NCBI GenBank assembly: GCA_018806915.1
Contig: JAGKQI010000046.1
Coordinates: forward strand, 1,413,392 to 1,477,391
Length of the DNA stretch: 64,000 bases
DNA from: Phytophthora colocasiae
Lineage: Eukaryota; Oomycota; Peronosporomycetes; Peronosporales; Peronosporaceae
Direction of reading: 5' to 3'
In this document: positions 1-13,000 of the stretch, one piece after another
How the letters are laid out: every line of letters starts with the position of its first letter
Numbering within the stretch: the first letter of the stretch is position 1
The notes under the pieces: model-generated
What the model saw: the letters and a program-made list of their open reading frames with translations, nothing else
Database searches by the model: none
Told to the model about the DNA's origin: nothing
Made by a program: the position numbers and the translations under genes

Positions 1-1000
1 GGTCTTCCATGACGAGAGCTCGATTCCGAGATAGGGTAAGCAGTACAAACAGCGGATAACCGATCGAATAGACGATAAAGGCCAGCACTGCAAACGGGAA
101 GAGCTGCATGTGGATGCCTCCCGGTTTGAAACACTGCGTATATATAGCTACCATGTAGAGTTTTCCATCGGACGGTATCGTACCAACACAGTTGAAGACG
201 TCCAAAGTTGTTCGAGTGAGATAAAGGAACAAATAGTACATCATCACCAAGGTGGAACCAAACAACTGAGGTAGGTGCGAGGTCAGTCGTGTCCGTCGCC
301 TTTTGATGAACCGCTTGTAAGCGTACAGTGATACAAATATCCCCAACGAGATGGCTGCCATCGCCAAGGGAAAAATCTCAATGACGAACCATTTTTTCAC
401 GTAGGAAACTTGGAAGGAGAAACATTCAGGAGCTATCAACTCAAAATTAAGATTGAAAGCCGATAAAGTCGCGAATAAATTGATCAACGACGATGGCCAC
501 GAGATTCGAGCGTTGCCAAAGATGGATAACGTCTGGAAGTAGTCAATTCCGATAGATAGCAAGCCTAGACTCACTCCTTTTCGAGTTAAGAAATAACTCA
601 CAATCGATGCAACTCCGATGCAAACAACCACGATAGCAACCGACCCCCATTTGTTCGCAGGACACAACTTGCACTCTGAATTGAGCTCGTGGTAGTTACT
701 TTCACATTCACCGCACCGAATATCCTTATATCCTTGGGCACATTTGTTGGCACCTAAACAAGCGTACATAGGGTCGCAGGCAAACACAACCTCACCTTCA
801 CGCCAATAACCAGGTTTGGCTAAGGGTAATTCATCCCCACCGGCACAGGTAGCTCCTGGAGGACAATCATCGCAGAATTCGGTTGATGTTCGATAGTAAC
901 CTGGGCTGCATTGGAACTTCAGCTGCGTTTGACTCGTAGGAGACATAACGTTGCCTCCAACTGAAAGAATAATACTCGTAGGTCCTGCTTTGGTTTTAGG
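1..1000 (-). other. Cysteine-rich hinge and polytopic membrane module (truncated by the window edge)
   Basis: From about 990 the protein reads CSPGYYRTS, CDDCPPGATCAGG, CDPMYACLG and CGECESNYH, then a first membrane segment WGSVAIVVVCIGVASIVSYF (about 640-580). Further segments are near 405-320 (WFVIEIFPLAMAAISLGIFV), 275-205 (GSTLVMMYYLFLYL) and 110-40 (LFPFAVLAFIVYSIGYPLFV), separated by conserved-looking loops (GIDYFQTLSIF, FNLNFELIAPEC). At least four membrane spans are visible. A TRP/polycystin-like channel is possible but unproven, since the decisive part lies outside the window. No GPS cleavage motif is seen. Confidence 0.7.
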
Positions 1001-4000
1001 CGGATACCATACCAATTCCGAGGAACTTGTCCAGACAACAGTACCCGTTGAGTTATCGCTAGAGTTTTTTGAGCTGGATGATGTCGAAGCATCTTCCAAC
1101 CGTCTATCCAAATAATCATTAGAAATGTCGGAAATTGTTGATAATCCCAAGACATCTGAACTCAATTTTCGAGAAATCGACTGTACCGTGTCCGAGGAGA
1201 CGAACGAAATGGCAATAGCATCGTTCGGAAAGCAACCAAAGTCAGCCCCCTTGATTGTGATCGGGTTTGCTCCGTTGGCGTCCGGTTGGTTTGGCATTTG
1301 CGCGGTCACTACCGGTTGATTATACGAATAATTCAAGGGATTGCTCGACTGATTGTCCACAACGACGTAGATATCTAAATCGACCCCGTACCCGGCAGGT
1401 ACTGTGGTCATGATCACAAAGTCCGAGTGACTCTCGAAATCTTCGACCATATCCAATGCATTGCCAGATTCTTCGCACAAAACCCTCGACCCCTTCGCTT
1501 CGTCACACAGATCTAGGAAACTGAACGTAGGGCTGACAACGTATAGGGATGGATAGCAAACCAACGTTTCAGTGTCAATACAGGGACCGCTTGTCGAATA
1601 CTCACAGGTGTCAGATCCACATGCCTTCGAATGGGAGCTTTGACCGTCAAGACGTGCATCACGACCCCCAATGAGCACTTTAGCTCCTGTTGATCCAAAG
1701 TTTTTGCCGTAAAGAGTTATAGTGTAGCCACCACAAGTCGACAAATTGCTCGTGTTGGTCTCGTATCCAATCAACTCTGGAATTTGATAACCGAAAGGAA
1801 TTGAGTCGTTTACCAGGTTCAGTTCAGACACTGTGAGGTTGAAAAATCTGGAAATGCCTTGCCCTGGTGGTAAGTAAAATTTGATATTGGAGTGGCTGAA
1901 GTAGATAATATCCTCGCGAGTGACATTGATCGTTTCATTCCCTCCAATATAGCCCATTTCAAGCTTCCAGTCACGCGACTGCACTCCAAAGTTTTTGCCT
2001 GTCAACGTTATCGCTACTCGTTCACACAACTCCGTCCCTTTAGGACAAGCACGAGAAGCTGCTTTCGAGCAAGTCCCTGGGTTAATTTTCACCGAAGAGA
2101 GACTAACTGGAGGGTCAACAGTCAAATCAAGATAACCTGATGGCGGTGGATTCTCTGTGGACGTACCAGCTCGATAAATGGGCTTATCGTATTGGAGCAC
2201 TTGCCAGTATCCACCTGTGTAATGTAGTTCTAGTTCATATTCTTCATCACTCGTGTACACGGGTTTGTTGCTGGAATACACATCTTTCGTGGCAGTGACG
2301 GTAACCTTTCCGAGAGTTCCGTTCAACACTGACTGGATACAGAAACTGTCTATCGCTGTGCTTGAGGAACTTGCTTCCAGATAATGGCATTCAACAGGAG
2401 TTGTAAGTGTCGCACAGGGCTTGTCTGGGTCTGTACAGCTGCAAGTATAACCAGAAGTGGGACCATCGCTTCTACTGATGCTGTAAATGACTGGAGAACC
2501 ATAGCTGAATGTTTTGACCCGATCAACGTTCATTTGCCCACTCACCGTAACAACGACAATATGACCGCTTCCTTGACCTTCGCTTGTCTTACAAGTAATT
2601 ACGGTGTGGTCGACAGTAACAATTGTGCAGGAATACGCGTCTCCAATTGACACGGAGTGAGCATCGGAAAGCTGTGCTGACCCAAAATTTTCCCCTCGAA
2701 TCGTCATTAATGCTCCACCTGCTGTGGTGGCATCAACAACTTCGATATTGCTAATTACAGGAGAGTTGTAAGTGAATGACGTCGACTGTTCTTGATTTCC
2801 AGCAGCAAGTTTCAACGTATAGGTTTCACCTTCTCCAGGAGGAATTGTCACCGTAGCGTAAGAGTGATCAAAAGATGAAATGGTTAGTAAAACAGCTAAA
2901 TTCACACTAGAGATCATTGATACGATGGGGCTGGTACCAAAATTTGATCCAGTAAGTTTCACAATTTTGCCTTGGGTAGCAGAAGAAGTTGCAATAATCC
3001 ACAACTGGAGGAATATAGCTGAAGTATCGCACGCTACTAAGTGTCGTTCCTCTTGCAACAACTAGAGTGAGCATTTTCCCTTGGCCGCTAGGCACAGTGC
3101 ACGAGATCAGCCGAATTCCACTCACTCCAGTAATTGACCCAGATAAAAGCACACTTGACGGGATGATAGGCGTAGTAACCACAACATTGCTACATGCATT
3201 GCCTCCTATAGAAACGCGAGGAGTCCGACCAACGTATTTCCCGTAAAGATTCAGTGTAGCTCCTCCATTAGTCGCTGAGAGGTAGTTAAAAATCCCAGAC
3301 GTTGCCGTTGTCTCGGTTTGGAAGAGCTTCGTATTTCCATCTAAACGATAACTGGTTGTGCAATCCAATACACCACATGCAGAGCTGAACGTATACCAGT
3401 CGAGAATTGTGGGATCATCCCATCTAAATGGGGCAGAGTTGCTGATAATTCTCTCTTTGCCAATCATAATTGTTACATAGCCTAGTTGACCAATGTGCTT
3501 CGGTATAATGATAGTATCGTGATACCAAGACGAATACACCACAGTCGCTTCATAACTTGCAACTCCAAGATTCTCCTCGGTGATAGGAAGTTTTGAGATA
3601 AGCACTCGACCGGTAGTGTAAAAATTCGACCCTGTAATGGTAAGTTGCACACAGGAAGGCAAGCATTCAGTCGGACCTTCTTCTGTATACACTGAATCAA
3701 TAAAAGGAGAACCGTAGCTTAGAGATAGAATAGAACTTTTTTGAATACTCGACACTCCAACGAAGAGCTGCAACAAAGCTCCACTCCCATACCCCACTGG
3801 AATCCGAACTACTACGAATTCACTGGTGTTTGTGTCCCCGAAATCCCCAAAAGCAATAGTAGGGATGCGATACACTGATACACTACTTTGTGGCGGAGAG
3901 AAAAATATTCGAGACGCTGCAAAAGTCACATTCGCCGCTAGATTTTCACCAATAATGGTTATCTGTGTAGTACCATCAGTAAGAGCCACATTTGGGTAAA

Positions 4001-7000
4001 AGGAGGATATCACTGGAGGTGCATATGACGTTGTGGCTGCTGATAACCGAGACTCCTGGTCACCAACTGACACAATCCACGAGAGATTCGCTCCAACACC
4101 TGGCACGGTGGTGCAAATAATAGTTGAGTCATTGTGTTGAAGTACTTCTGTTACTTGATAGTCTCGCCCCGAAATTCCATAGGAAATACGGTCAATTGCC
4201 ACTCCACTCGGGCCGAAATTGCCTCCGAGTATTGTTACGCTCTGCCCGCCTCTAATATGCGCATTAACAGCGCCGTCTCCTGTAATCGAAGTAATGTATG
4301 GTTTTGCATAACTAATAGTAGGCGCTGCACTACTCAATTCATCAATTGTGACGATCCACTCAAGACGATTTCCTACACCAGGCGCAGTCGTGCACAAAAT
4401 GCGCTCGTGGTCGACCACAATCTCGCAATTACTTGCTGTGAATTCATCCCCGTTGACGCCATACGTGACACTAGTAATGATAGATTCGTTCCTGGTCCCA
4501 AAGTTCTTACCAGTGATAACTACATCCTGGTCACCACTCGTCTTGATTTCGGTATCTCCATTAGGGCGGAACACTTTATTCACGATCGGCCCAGCGTATG
4601 TTGTATTATGAGTCGTCCAAAGGGACTTTTGACCTTCGATAGAAACTCGCCAAGAGTGGAATGAACCACTACCAGGAACAGATATACACTCAATCAAGTT
4701 GTGCATTGCTGGATCCGTGTACTTCCGCTTGCAATTAACCGCCCGGAAAATTGTATCGTTGTCGAAAGAATACTCGACGATTGGATCCACAAACACAGCA
4801 GCATCTGGCCCAAAATTTTGGCCACGCAACTGGAAAACAGTACCGCCAGCAGTAGGGACGTCCTTAAAACCCATGACTTCGCTTAACTTGGGCAAATCGT
4901 AAGCGGTAAAAATGTCCGTGGTTAGTGTACTTTGCTGGCTGTCGACAGAAACTTGCCACTGCAAGTAATTCCCCGCGCCAGGTCGAGATAAGCAAACTAG
5001 TTGAACGTGGTCGATAACAACTTTACAGTCATCCAGATCATATGAGTGGAGGTAATTTTGGTACCGTACAGTGAGATTGGCACAGCCTTGGCATCCAAAT
5101 CCAGTTCCTTTCACAATAATTGTATCGCCCCCACGTGTTTGAATTCCATTGATAGCACTCACTGAGGTAATGATAGGCGAAGCGTAGTGACAGCTTGTAG
5201 TAAGAGTTTCACTCATCTGACCGTTAACCAGAACAGTAAATGGAAGCTTCTGACCAGTCCCGAGAACACTGCAGCACGTAATGTATTGACGAGTGGGGAC
5301 ATTGTTGGCGGTAGACACGAACAGTTGACAGTTCTGCGCTTTAAAATCGACACCGTACACAACTACAGGCTGTGCATTAGAGCTCGTTAAGGTTACAGAC
5401 CCCAGATTTTCACCATATATGACAATATTTGCCTCATTGCTACCACTGGTAGGGAAAGCGTCATTGCAAACCACAGAGTTAAGAACTGGCCGTCCATAGG
5501 ATGCCAATGTATCTGACGATGACGCCTGGAAGATTGTGTCACCAATTCTAGGAATGTACATGACCAGCGTAATATTCCAGTAAAGATTGGCACCGACACC
5601 TGGGGCTGTTGTACATTCAACCCCAGTGTTTCCATTCACTAATGAACATTCTGTTGCAGTGTAATAAGCTGCAGCTCCATAAGCTCCGTATTGTACAAGA
5701 AGCTGCCGAATCTCCACAGAACTGCCAAGACGCTGCTTAAACCCGATATTCTTACCCGTCAATACGAACTTTTCCCCGCCAATTGTATCTAAGTTACGAG
5801 TACCATCAGCTACAAGTTCGAAAGAATCCAAAGTTGTATCCTGAACGTTTTCCACTGAAATAAAGAGGTCTCTGGAAATAACGAACGCACTGGTTTGACT
5901 CGAATCACGAGCTTCAATTGTTAATGTAAAGCCTTGAACAGCCTCGAAGTCGATGATATCGTTAACGATGAGGTCGCCGTTCGAAGAATCAATTCGAAAT
6001 AGATTCAATCCAGGAGGAATGACTGCACTCAATGCGTACTTAATCGTATTGAAGGAGGGTGAGTAAATATCAGGGTCGCTTGTACTGATCCGTAGAATCA
6101 CAGTGTTTACTGGCGTATTCTCCAGTACCGACTTCGACGTCTGGAAATTAACGAAAGCATGCACTTCGTTCACGTCTTCCACTTCGATGACAATAGCCGT
6201 GGTACCTACCAAGTTACCAGGGTCTTGTGCACGAAGATTAAAGCTGTAACGGCGTCGAGATTCGTAGTTCAGACTTGGCTTGACAGTAATTCGAGCACAA
6301 AGCGCTAGACTGCAGTCCTCCTCGATCTTCAAAGCAAATAGACCACACTCAGCAAAATCTGAGCATGATAATGAATAAGTTAGAGCATATCCGTCGCCTT
6401 CATCTAGATCCGAAGCGCTGATACAGCGAGGAAGCTCAAAGTTGGAAGGCTGATTTTCTTTAACGTTGAACGTATACTGCTGTTCACTGAATTTCGGTGC
6501 CTCGTTGACGTTCTTGACTTGAACTTTAATATCTTTGGTGCTGCACATTTGAGCTGGATCACAAGCAGCTACAGTGCAGCTATAAGTCCGTTTCTGTTCG
6601 TAGTCCAGTGTTCGCCCATCACGAAGTTTAATTGCCCCATTTGTTAGCCCCAGACTGAAAGTATCTGCACAATACGTATCTGTCTTCGACTGCAGAGTAA
6701 ACGAAATCGCGTCATTATCCGGATCGTTAGCAAAACCCGAGAGCAAAACACCAGCCTGAGTACCTGCAGCTGAGTTTTCTTTAATATCAAAGGAAACTGG
6801 CAGCGTATTAAGCCAAACCGGGGCAAAATTAGACTTCGTAGTCATCACCTTAACTAGAGCATTATTTAAGCAGCTTTGGACACTGTTATCCATCACAGAA
6901 ACCGTCACAGCATACTGTACAGGATACACTAACTCAGTGTTGCTTGGATCCTTAGCCACGGTCAATTGCCCTGTCTGCTGGTCAATCCCAATTAAACCCG

Positions 7001-10000
7001 ACGTGGCGTTTGTCGCGACAATTCCATACGTAAGCGTGTCCGATATATCTTGGTCCTTCCCCGGTAATGGATATCCGATCTGTGTTCCAGATAATGATCG
7101 CTCTCTAATGGTAAAAGTCAAAGTATCTAGAGTGGGGCAGTCATTGGCGTTGATAATATTGACTGCGACTTGACTGTCAACGAAAAGACCAGTAGTTTTC
7201 ACGGTTTGGTCTGACACACGGATCGAGATTGAATAGAGTGACTTGATCTCGTAGTCTGGTAATGGCAAAGCTTTCCAATGGAGACCGACCCGACCACTTG
7301 TACATACTGTAGATTTCAGAGCGTCACTGCTGCCTGAGTCGTCCACCAATTCAAATTGCGAGTTTTTGTCGATAATCTCGTAGAAAGAGCATGAAGCTTG
7401 ATCCGGATCACTTGCAATAAATGTGCATGCAGCTGTACCTTGTACAGTAAGAACTTCAGCTGAGTTCTCTACAACTGAACACGTAACTTGACTCAGTGAT
7501 GGTGCCTCTGAAACATCGATAGTGCTAACGGTGACGTAACCATAACCACATAATGTCGGTAGTACAGCATCACACACTTTCACGTTCAAATTGAAACTGG
7601 TAGGGTCCTTTTCGTAATCTAGGGCACGAGTCGTCCGCAGCACTCCTGTATTCTGGTTGACTGTGAATGGTGCATAATTATCTGTCAGAGCGAAAGTATT
7701 ATTTGAACTTTTATCAGGATCGCTAAAGCGAATAGTCAGCACTTGTGTACCAGAAACCATGTTTTCTTGAACAGATCCAGTAAGACCTCCAAGGACAGAA
7801 GGCGGTTCGTTTACATCCTGTACAGTGACCGTAATATTCCTAACGGTTGTGAATTCGCCGTCCGAATATGCCACCTTTAGATTGTACACGGCTTTGGTTT
7901 CAAAATCTAAAGTGATAAGTGTTAGAAGCTGCCCATCACTGCGTATCATAAATTCAGGACCGGCATCACTAGAGAGACCGCTTGCTATAGAGAATCCAAA
8001 CGAATTTCCAACTGTTCCATCCACATCGGCGACCTGTATCGGCTTCTCGACTAGAGATCCCGGAAGTAGGTTCTCTTGAAGTGTATATGTTCCCACCACA
8101 AGAGATGGAGGTTCGTTCACATTCTGTACAGATACAATTACTATAATAGAGATTGAAATTGGATCGCAATCTGAAGCATCGAGCCTTGGATCACAGTCGA
8201 CACCTCCGTCTTCAACTGAGATAGTCACATAAAGTAGGGGCATCGTTTCGAAGTCATATGCAGACACAGAATAGAGCTGTCCAGAATTGGAAATCGACAC
8301 GAACTCACTCGCATTGGTACTGAAGGACATACCGGATGCTGTATCTGGGTCTGTAGCGATGACTTGGCCAATGTAAGTTCCTTTTGGTGAATTTTCCTGG
8401 ATAACAAAAACTCCAAGTTCTGCAATTTTTGGCTCCTCGTTCACGTTGAGAATGTCGATCACTACTTGTACTTCTGCCTTCATAGCCACAGGATACCCTG
8501 AGTCAATAACGCGTACGCCAAACGAATATTGCCTCGTATCTTCATAGTCTAACTTGTTCCATTGTACAGCGAGCTGGCCTGAGCAGCTTTCCAATCGGAA
8601 TGGTAGTCCTCCAGCGTTCTTGTTCACCAATTCGTACCGTAAATTATCAGTCTGACCACTATCGGGATCGATTGCACGGATAGGTGTTCCGAATGGTTCA
8701 CCTACTGCAGTGTTCTCACGCACATCGAATGAGTATCGTGGCTGCTGAAATACGGGTGGCTCGTTGATATCTAGAACAGTAATCTGTATCTCTCGTTCAT
8801 CAAATAGCCCACCTTTGTCAGTCGCCCGCACTCGTGCAGTCACTACAGAATTACTTTCAAAGTCGAAAACAGAAGTTTCACGAACCGATAAACTACCACT
8901 TGGCGTTAATGAAATACCTGCGGACGGAAAAGCCAATTCAAAGGCTACTTGATCAAATCGATCTTGATCCCAGGCTATGAGTTCACCAAACAAAGTACCA
9001 ATAGCAGGATTCTCTTCGACTTCAAAGCGGTAGGTGGTAATAACTGGAGCCTCATTAACATCATCTACAAAAACAGAAATTGCCGCCTCTCCCATCAATC
9101 CCTTGCTATCCACAACATTAACAACAACTTGGAGTGGCTGTTCAGTAGTAACAATAGCTTCGTAGTCAAGTGTTGAGGGAGAAAGTAGCAATTCTCCAGA
9201 CGATGTGATGTCAAACAATCTACTTTGTGGCCCATGAATGAAGAATCCCAAAGCAGAAGGGTAAGCCCCAAAGATGAGATTCAGACCCAACGTTGTAGTA
9301 CCAGGGATGACGAAATTACCATCCAAGTTTTCGCGAACGTAAATATCGTATTCCGTTGTACTTGTACTGCTTTGAGAAGAAATTACCTGACCTTCCAACT
9401 TGACGAACGCATTTTGGGCTATCCAATCCAAATTATCGTCCGAATCTTCTTGTACTGCATCCAGTACGAACAAATTACCTGGGCTTGCCAAGTTTAAAAT
9501 CACATTTGACAATGACAATGATGTCGGAGTTGCAATGATAAACGTATCGCGGAGACCGCTAGGAATATCCTTCCACTTAATATCCAACGAATCCGAATAA
9601 ACAGGAGTTTCTTTTCGTAATCTGGATACTATGTTGTCACGTTTTACGCCAGGGTTTACAATCGTCAAGAAGTTTTCATCGTCGTGCTCAGCGTCAGAAA
9701 CAGTAACAACTCTTAAGCTAGCGCCTGCTGGTGCGTTCTCTTGAACATGAATTACTTGATCTGTAACAATTGGTGCTTCGTTGATGTTCCTCACGAACAC
9801 CCACACTGACGAAGCTACCTGTGCTTTTCCATCTGAGCACTCAATAGTTAGGTTATATGCACGAACTTGCTCAAAATCGAGTAATTTGGTCTCCGCGTAC
9901 ATCATTCCACTCTTGGCTTCAATAAGAAAATTAAAGGAATCGTTTATCAGCGAAAACGTCAACTCGTCGCCAACATCTTCGTCAAAACAATCCACTGAAC

Positions 10001-13000
10001 CAAGCAACTCTAAGTTTCTGCCTTCATATACTTCAGCGCTCTTAGTTAGTGCATATTCGTTCGCTGTAAAGTTCGTTGGTTGAAGTACAGGAGGATCGTT
10101 GACGTTATTCACTACAACATTTAGCGTTGCCGTAGTCGATAACCCTTCGCGATCTCTTACAGTAACCGTAATAGGTATAAACGGCGAAACTTCGAAGTCA
10201 ATTGCTGATCCATTGGTAACTTTAAGAATCCCCGTATCTGCATCAAGCATAAACGGTGATACGGCAGCATTTTGTACCATGAAAGTGAGCGTGTCCCCTT
10301 GATCTTCATCATGAGCGTCAATAGTGCCGACAATTGTTCCAAATGTACTCATTTCTGCTATGACCAGATTTACATTTCCAGATATCGTTGGTGCTTCATT
10401 GGTATCCATAACGCTGATCACAATTCGATTGACGCAACCCAGGGGAATACCAGTACTAGGCACATCGTTTGCCTGGTATTGAAATTGAAATTCGCTTTGA
10501 GTTTCAAAGTCAGCGTATTTTTGCTGGCTTGCAAACGCTACGACTCCAGTTGAGTAGTCGATTGAAAACAGCCGACTATCAGCAGATGATAGTAATTGAA
10601 ATGTGTGCTTCTGTCCGATGTCTGGGTCCTGTACTGCTATTTGGCATCCACCTCGACTACCCGGAAGGCCGTGAAAGACGCCCGCAGAGTTTTCAACAAC
10701 CCAGCATTGAATGGGAGGACATGTGGGCGCTTCATTATCGTTCACAACCGATATCAGCACGGTAGTTGAATCTGTCAGCCCTGTTGAATCGATTACATAG
10801 GCTTCGAGCAGGTAAGATGAAGACAACTCCGAGTCGAGAACCCCCGTATGAAGTAGAGATATAACTCCAGATTTTGAGTTCAATTGAAACAAACTACTTG
10901 TAGCACTCGAGGCTGTAATCCAAACATACTCTTGCGTATCGTTTAGATCTTTATCAGTAGCTTGAAGAACTCCAACAATTGTTCCTGTAGCGGCAAGTTC
11001 ATGAACTGCGAATTTGTAATACCTAGCGCTGAATGTAGGGGCTTCAGGGATATCGACCACGGCCACAGAAAAGCTAAAGGACGTCTGAGCACCATCCAAA
11101 GAGGAAATCTCACCCCGAATTGTCAGGATCGGCTCAGACCAAATCGCATTCACCGTTGCCAATACTTCGTAGTCAAGCAAAACCTCGGTCGAAAAAATCG
11201 CTCCATCCTCTCGAATTGTCACAGAATTCGAAACCGGTCTGCAATCCTTTAGTGAAAATCTGAACTCATCTCCTTCGGGATCCATACCTTGTAGCTTTCC
11301 CAATAGCTGTCCTTGTGGTAAATTTTCTGCTATCTCGAGATACAATGTCGACACAGGAAGCAGAACTGGAGGCTCGTTAACATCCAGGATAAAGATAAAT
11401 ACCATGACTGTATCAGACAGAAAACCTTTGCCAGTATCTGTGACGGTTAGCTGTAGACGGTGCAAACTTGACCTTTCATAATTAAAAGCATCTTGACTGT
11501 ACTGAGTTCACAACTCCTATCATCATTCTGCATGATTCGAAAAATGGGGTTTGCCGTGTCATCCGAACGATAAAATAAGCGTTGGTTGTTGTCTGGATCG
11601 AAGGCTTCAAATCGATGTAATACTGATCCAATAGCAACATCTTCTCGGGCTTCGAGACACACGTGCTTGTTTTTCTCGTAACGATTTTCAGACGTGCCAT
11701 CATCGCGGACAAAGCAATTTCGGGACAGTAAAGGTGCCTCATTGATGTCAAGAACTAAGACTTGAACCACCGTAGAGACAGTATTTAGTGCACTATCAGT
11801 TACTGTAACATTAATTGTGTACGTCGCCTGCATTTCGTAATCCAAGCTTCCTGATACATAAAGCTGGCCTGTTTTGTCGTCAATCCGAAATGGAACTGAA
11901 AATTCTTTTTGACTCACAAGCGCAAATTTGAGAACGTCGTGTGCATCGGGATCAGTTGCTTCGATGGGCATCCCTACCATAGTATCGACAAAAGAATTTT
12001 CTACTATTTCTCTGTTGATCACAGTTTCAACGGTGGGTGGCTCATTGATATCGACAACACGTATCCTGATAATACAACTTGAAGATAATGAAGATACTTC
12101 CGCTGATCCAGTGACTTCATTTCTGGAAACGAAGCTGTCGCCAATTTTGACATGCACGTCATAAAGACTTACAGACTCATAGTCCAGAGATCCCGAATGC
12201 TGTAATACAACCCAGAACTGACCATTGATTTGATGAATCTTGAAGACTCCGTAACCATCTGTGTCAGCAACTAGCTCAAAAATCGTAATACTGTTTTTGC
12301 TGGTAGAATCGGGATCACTCCAGCCAATTGGGCCAAAATGTTCATTTGTAGTTGCGGTCTCTGGTATCAATAAAATAGTACTTCGGCATCGTGGAACCTC
12401 ATTGACATCTGATATCTGCACGCTAATAGGACTAGATAATGTCTGTAATCCCGCATGGTCTGTTGCACTCACAGCCAATGTGTAGGCAGTATTTGTTTCA
12501 TAATCGAGAACGTTCGACATGCTCATGCGAACTTCACCATCACATGAATTTATCGTAAATATATCCACGGAAATACCACTAAGGTCTGTCGCCGATTCAA
12601 TTTTGTACGAAATAGCATCAAATTCATCTGGATCATACGCGGCTGCGATCACCCCAACCAAAGCTCCTCTTGAAGCATCTTCAGCAATAGTCAAGGTCGG
12701 CTGAAGAATACCAAAAACAGGAGGCTCATTGGCGTCTACAATGTCAATTCGTATTATAGAGCTTGTTTGCAAACCATGGGAGTCGATTCCGGTAACCAAA
12801 AGGTCGTACCAAGTTTTCACTTCATAATCAACCGGCTTCACTAAAGTAATAACCCCTTCATTTGATATTGAAAATATGTCTGATGACGTTTGAGAAATTG
12901 CCACCGAGTCATTTTCAGGGTCCCAAAACGATATCCGAGCTGAGGTTTCATTAAGTCCTTTCACCCGATTCAAACTTCCAGCGACCGACTCTAATACCCA

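Noticed and set aside
4134..4664. 176-codon plus-strand frame inside the giant gene
   Set aside because: It is antisense to IPT repeats with clear protein motifs; no motif or start context supports it.
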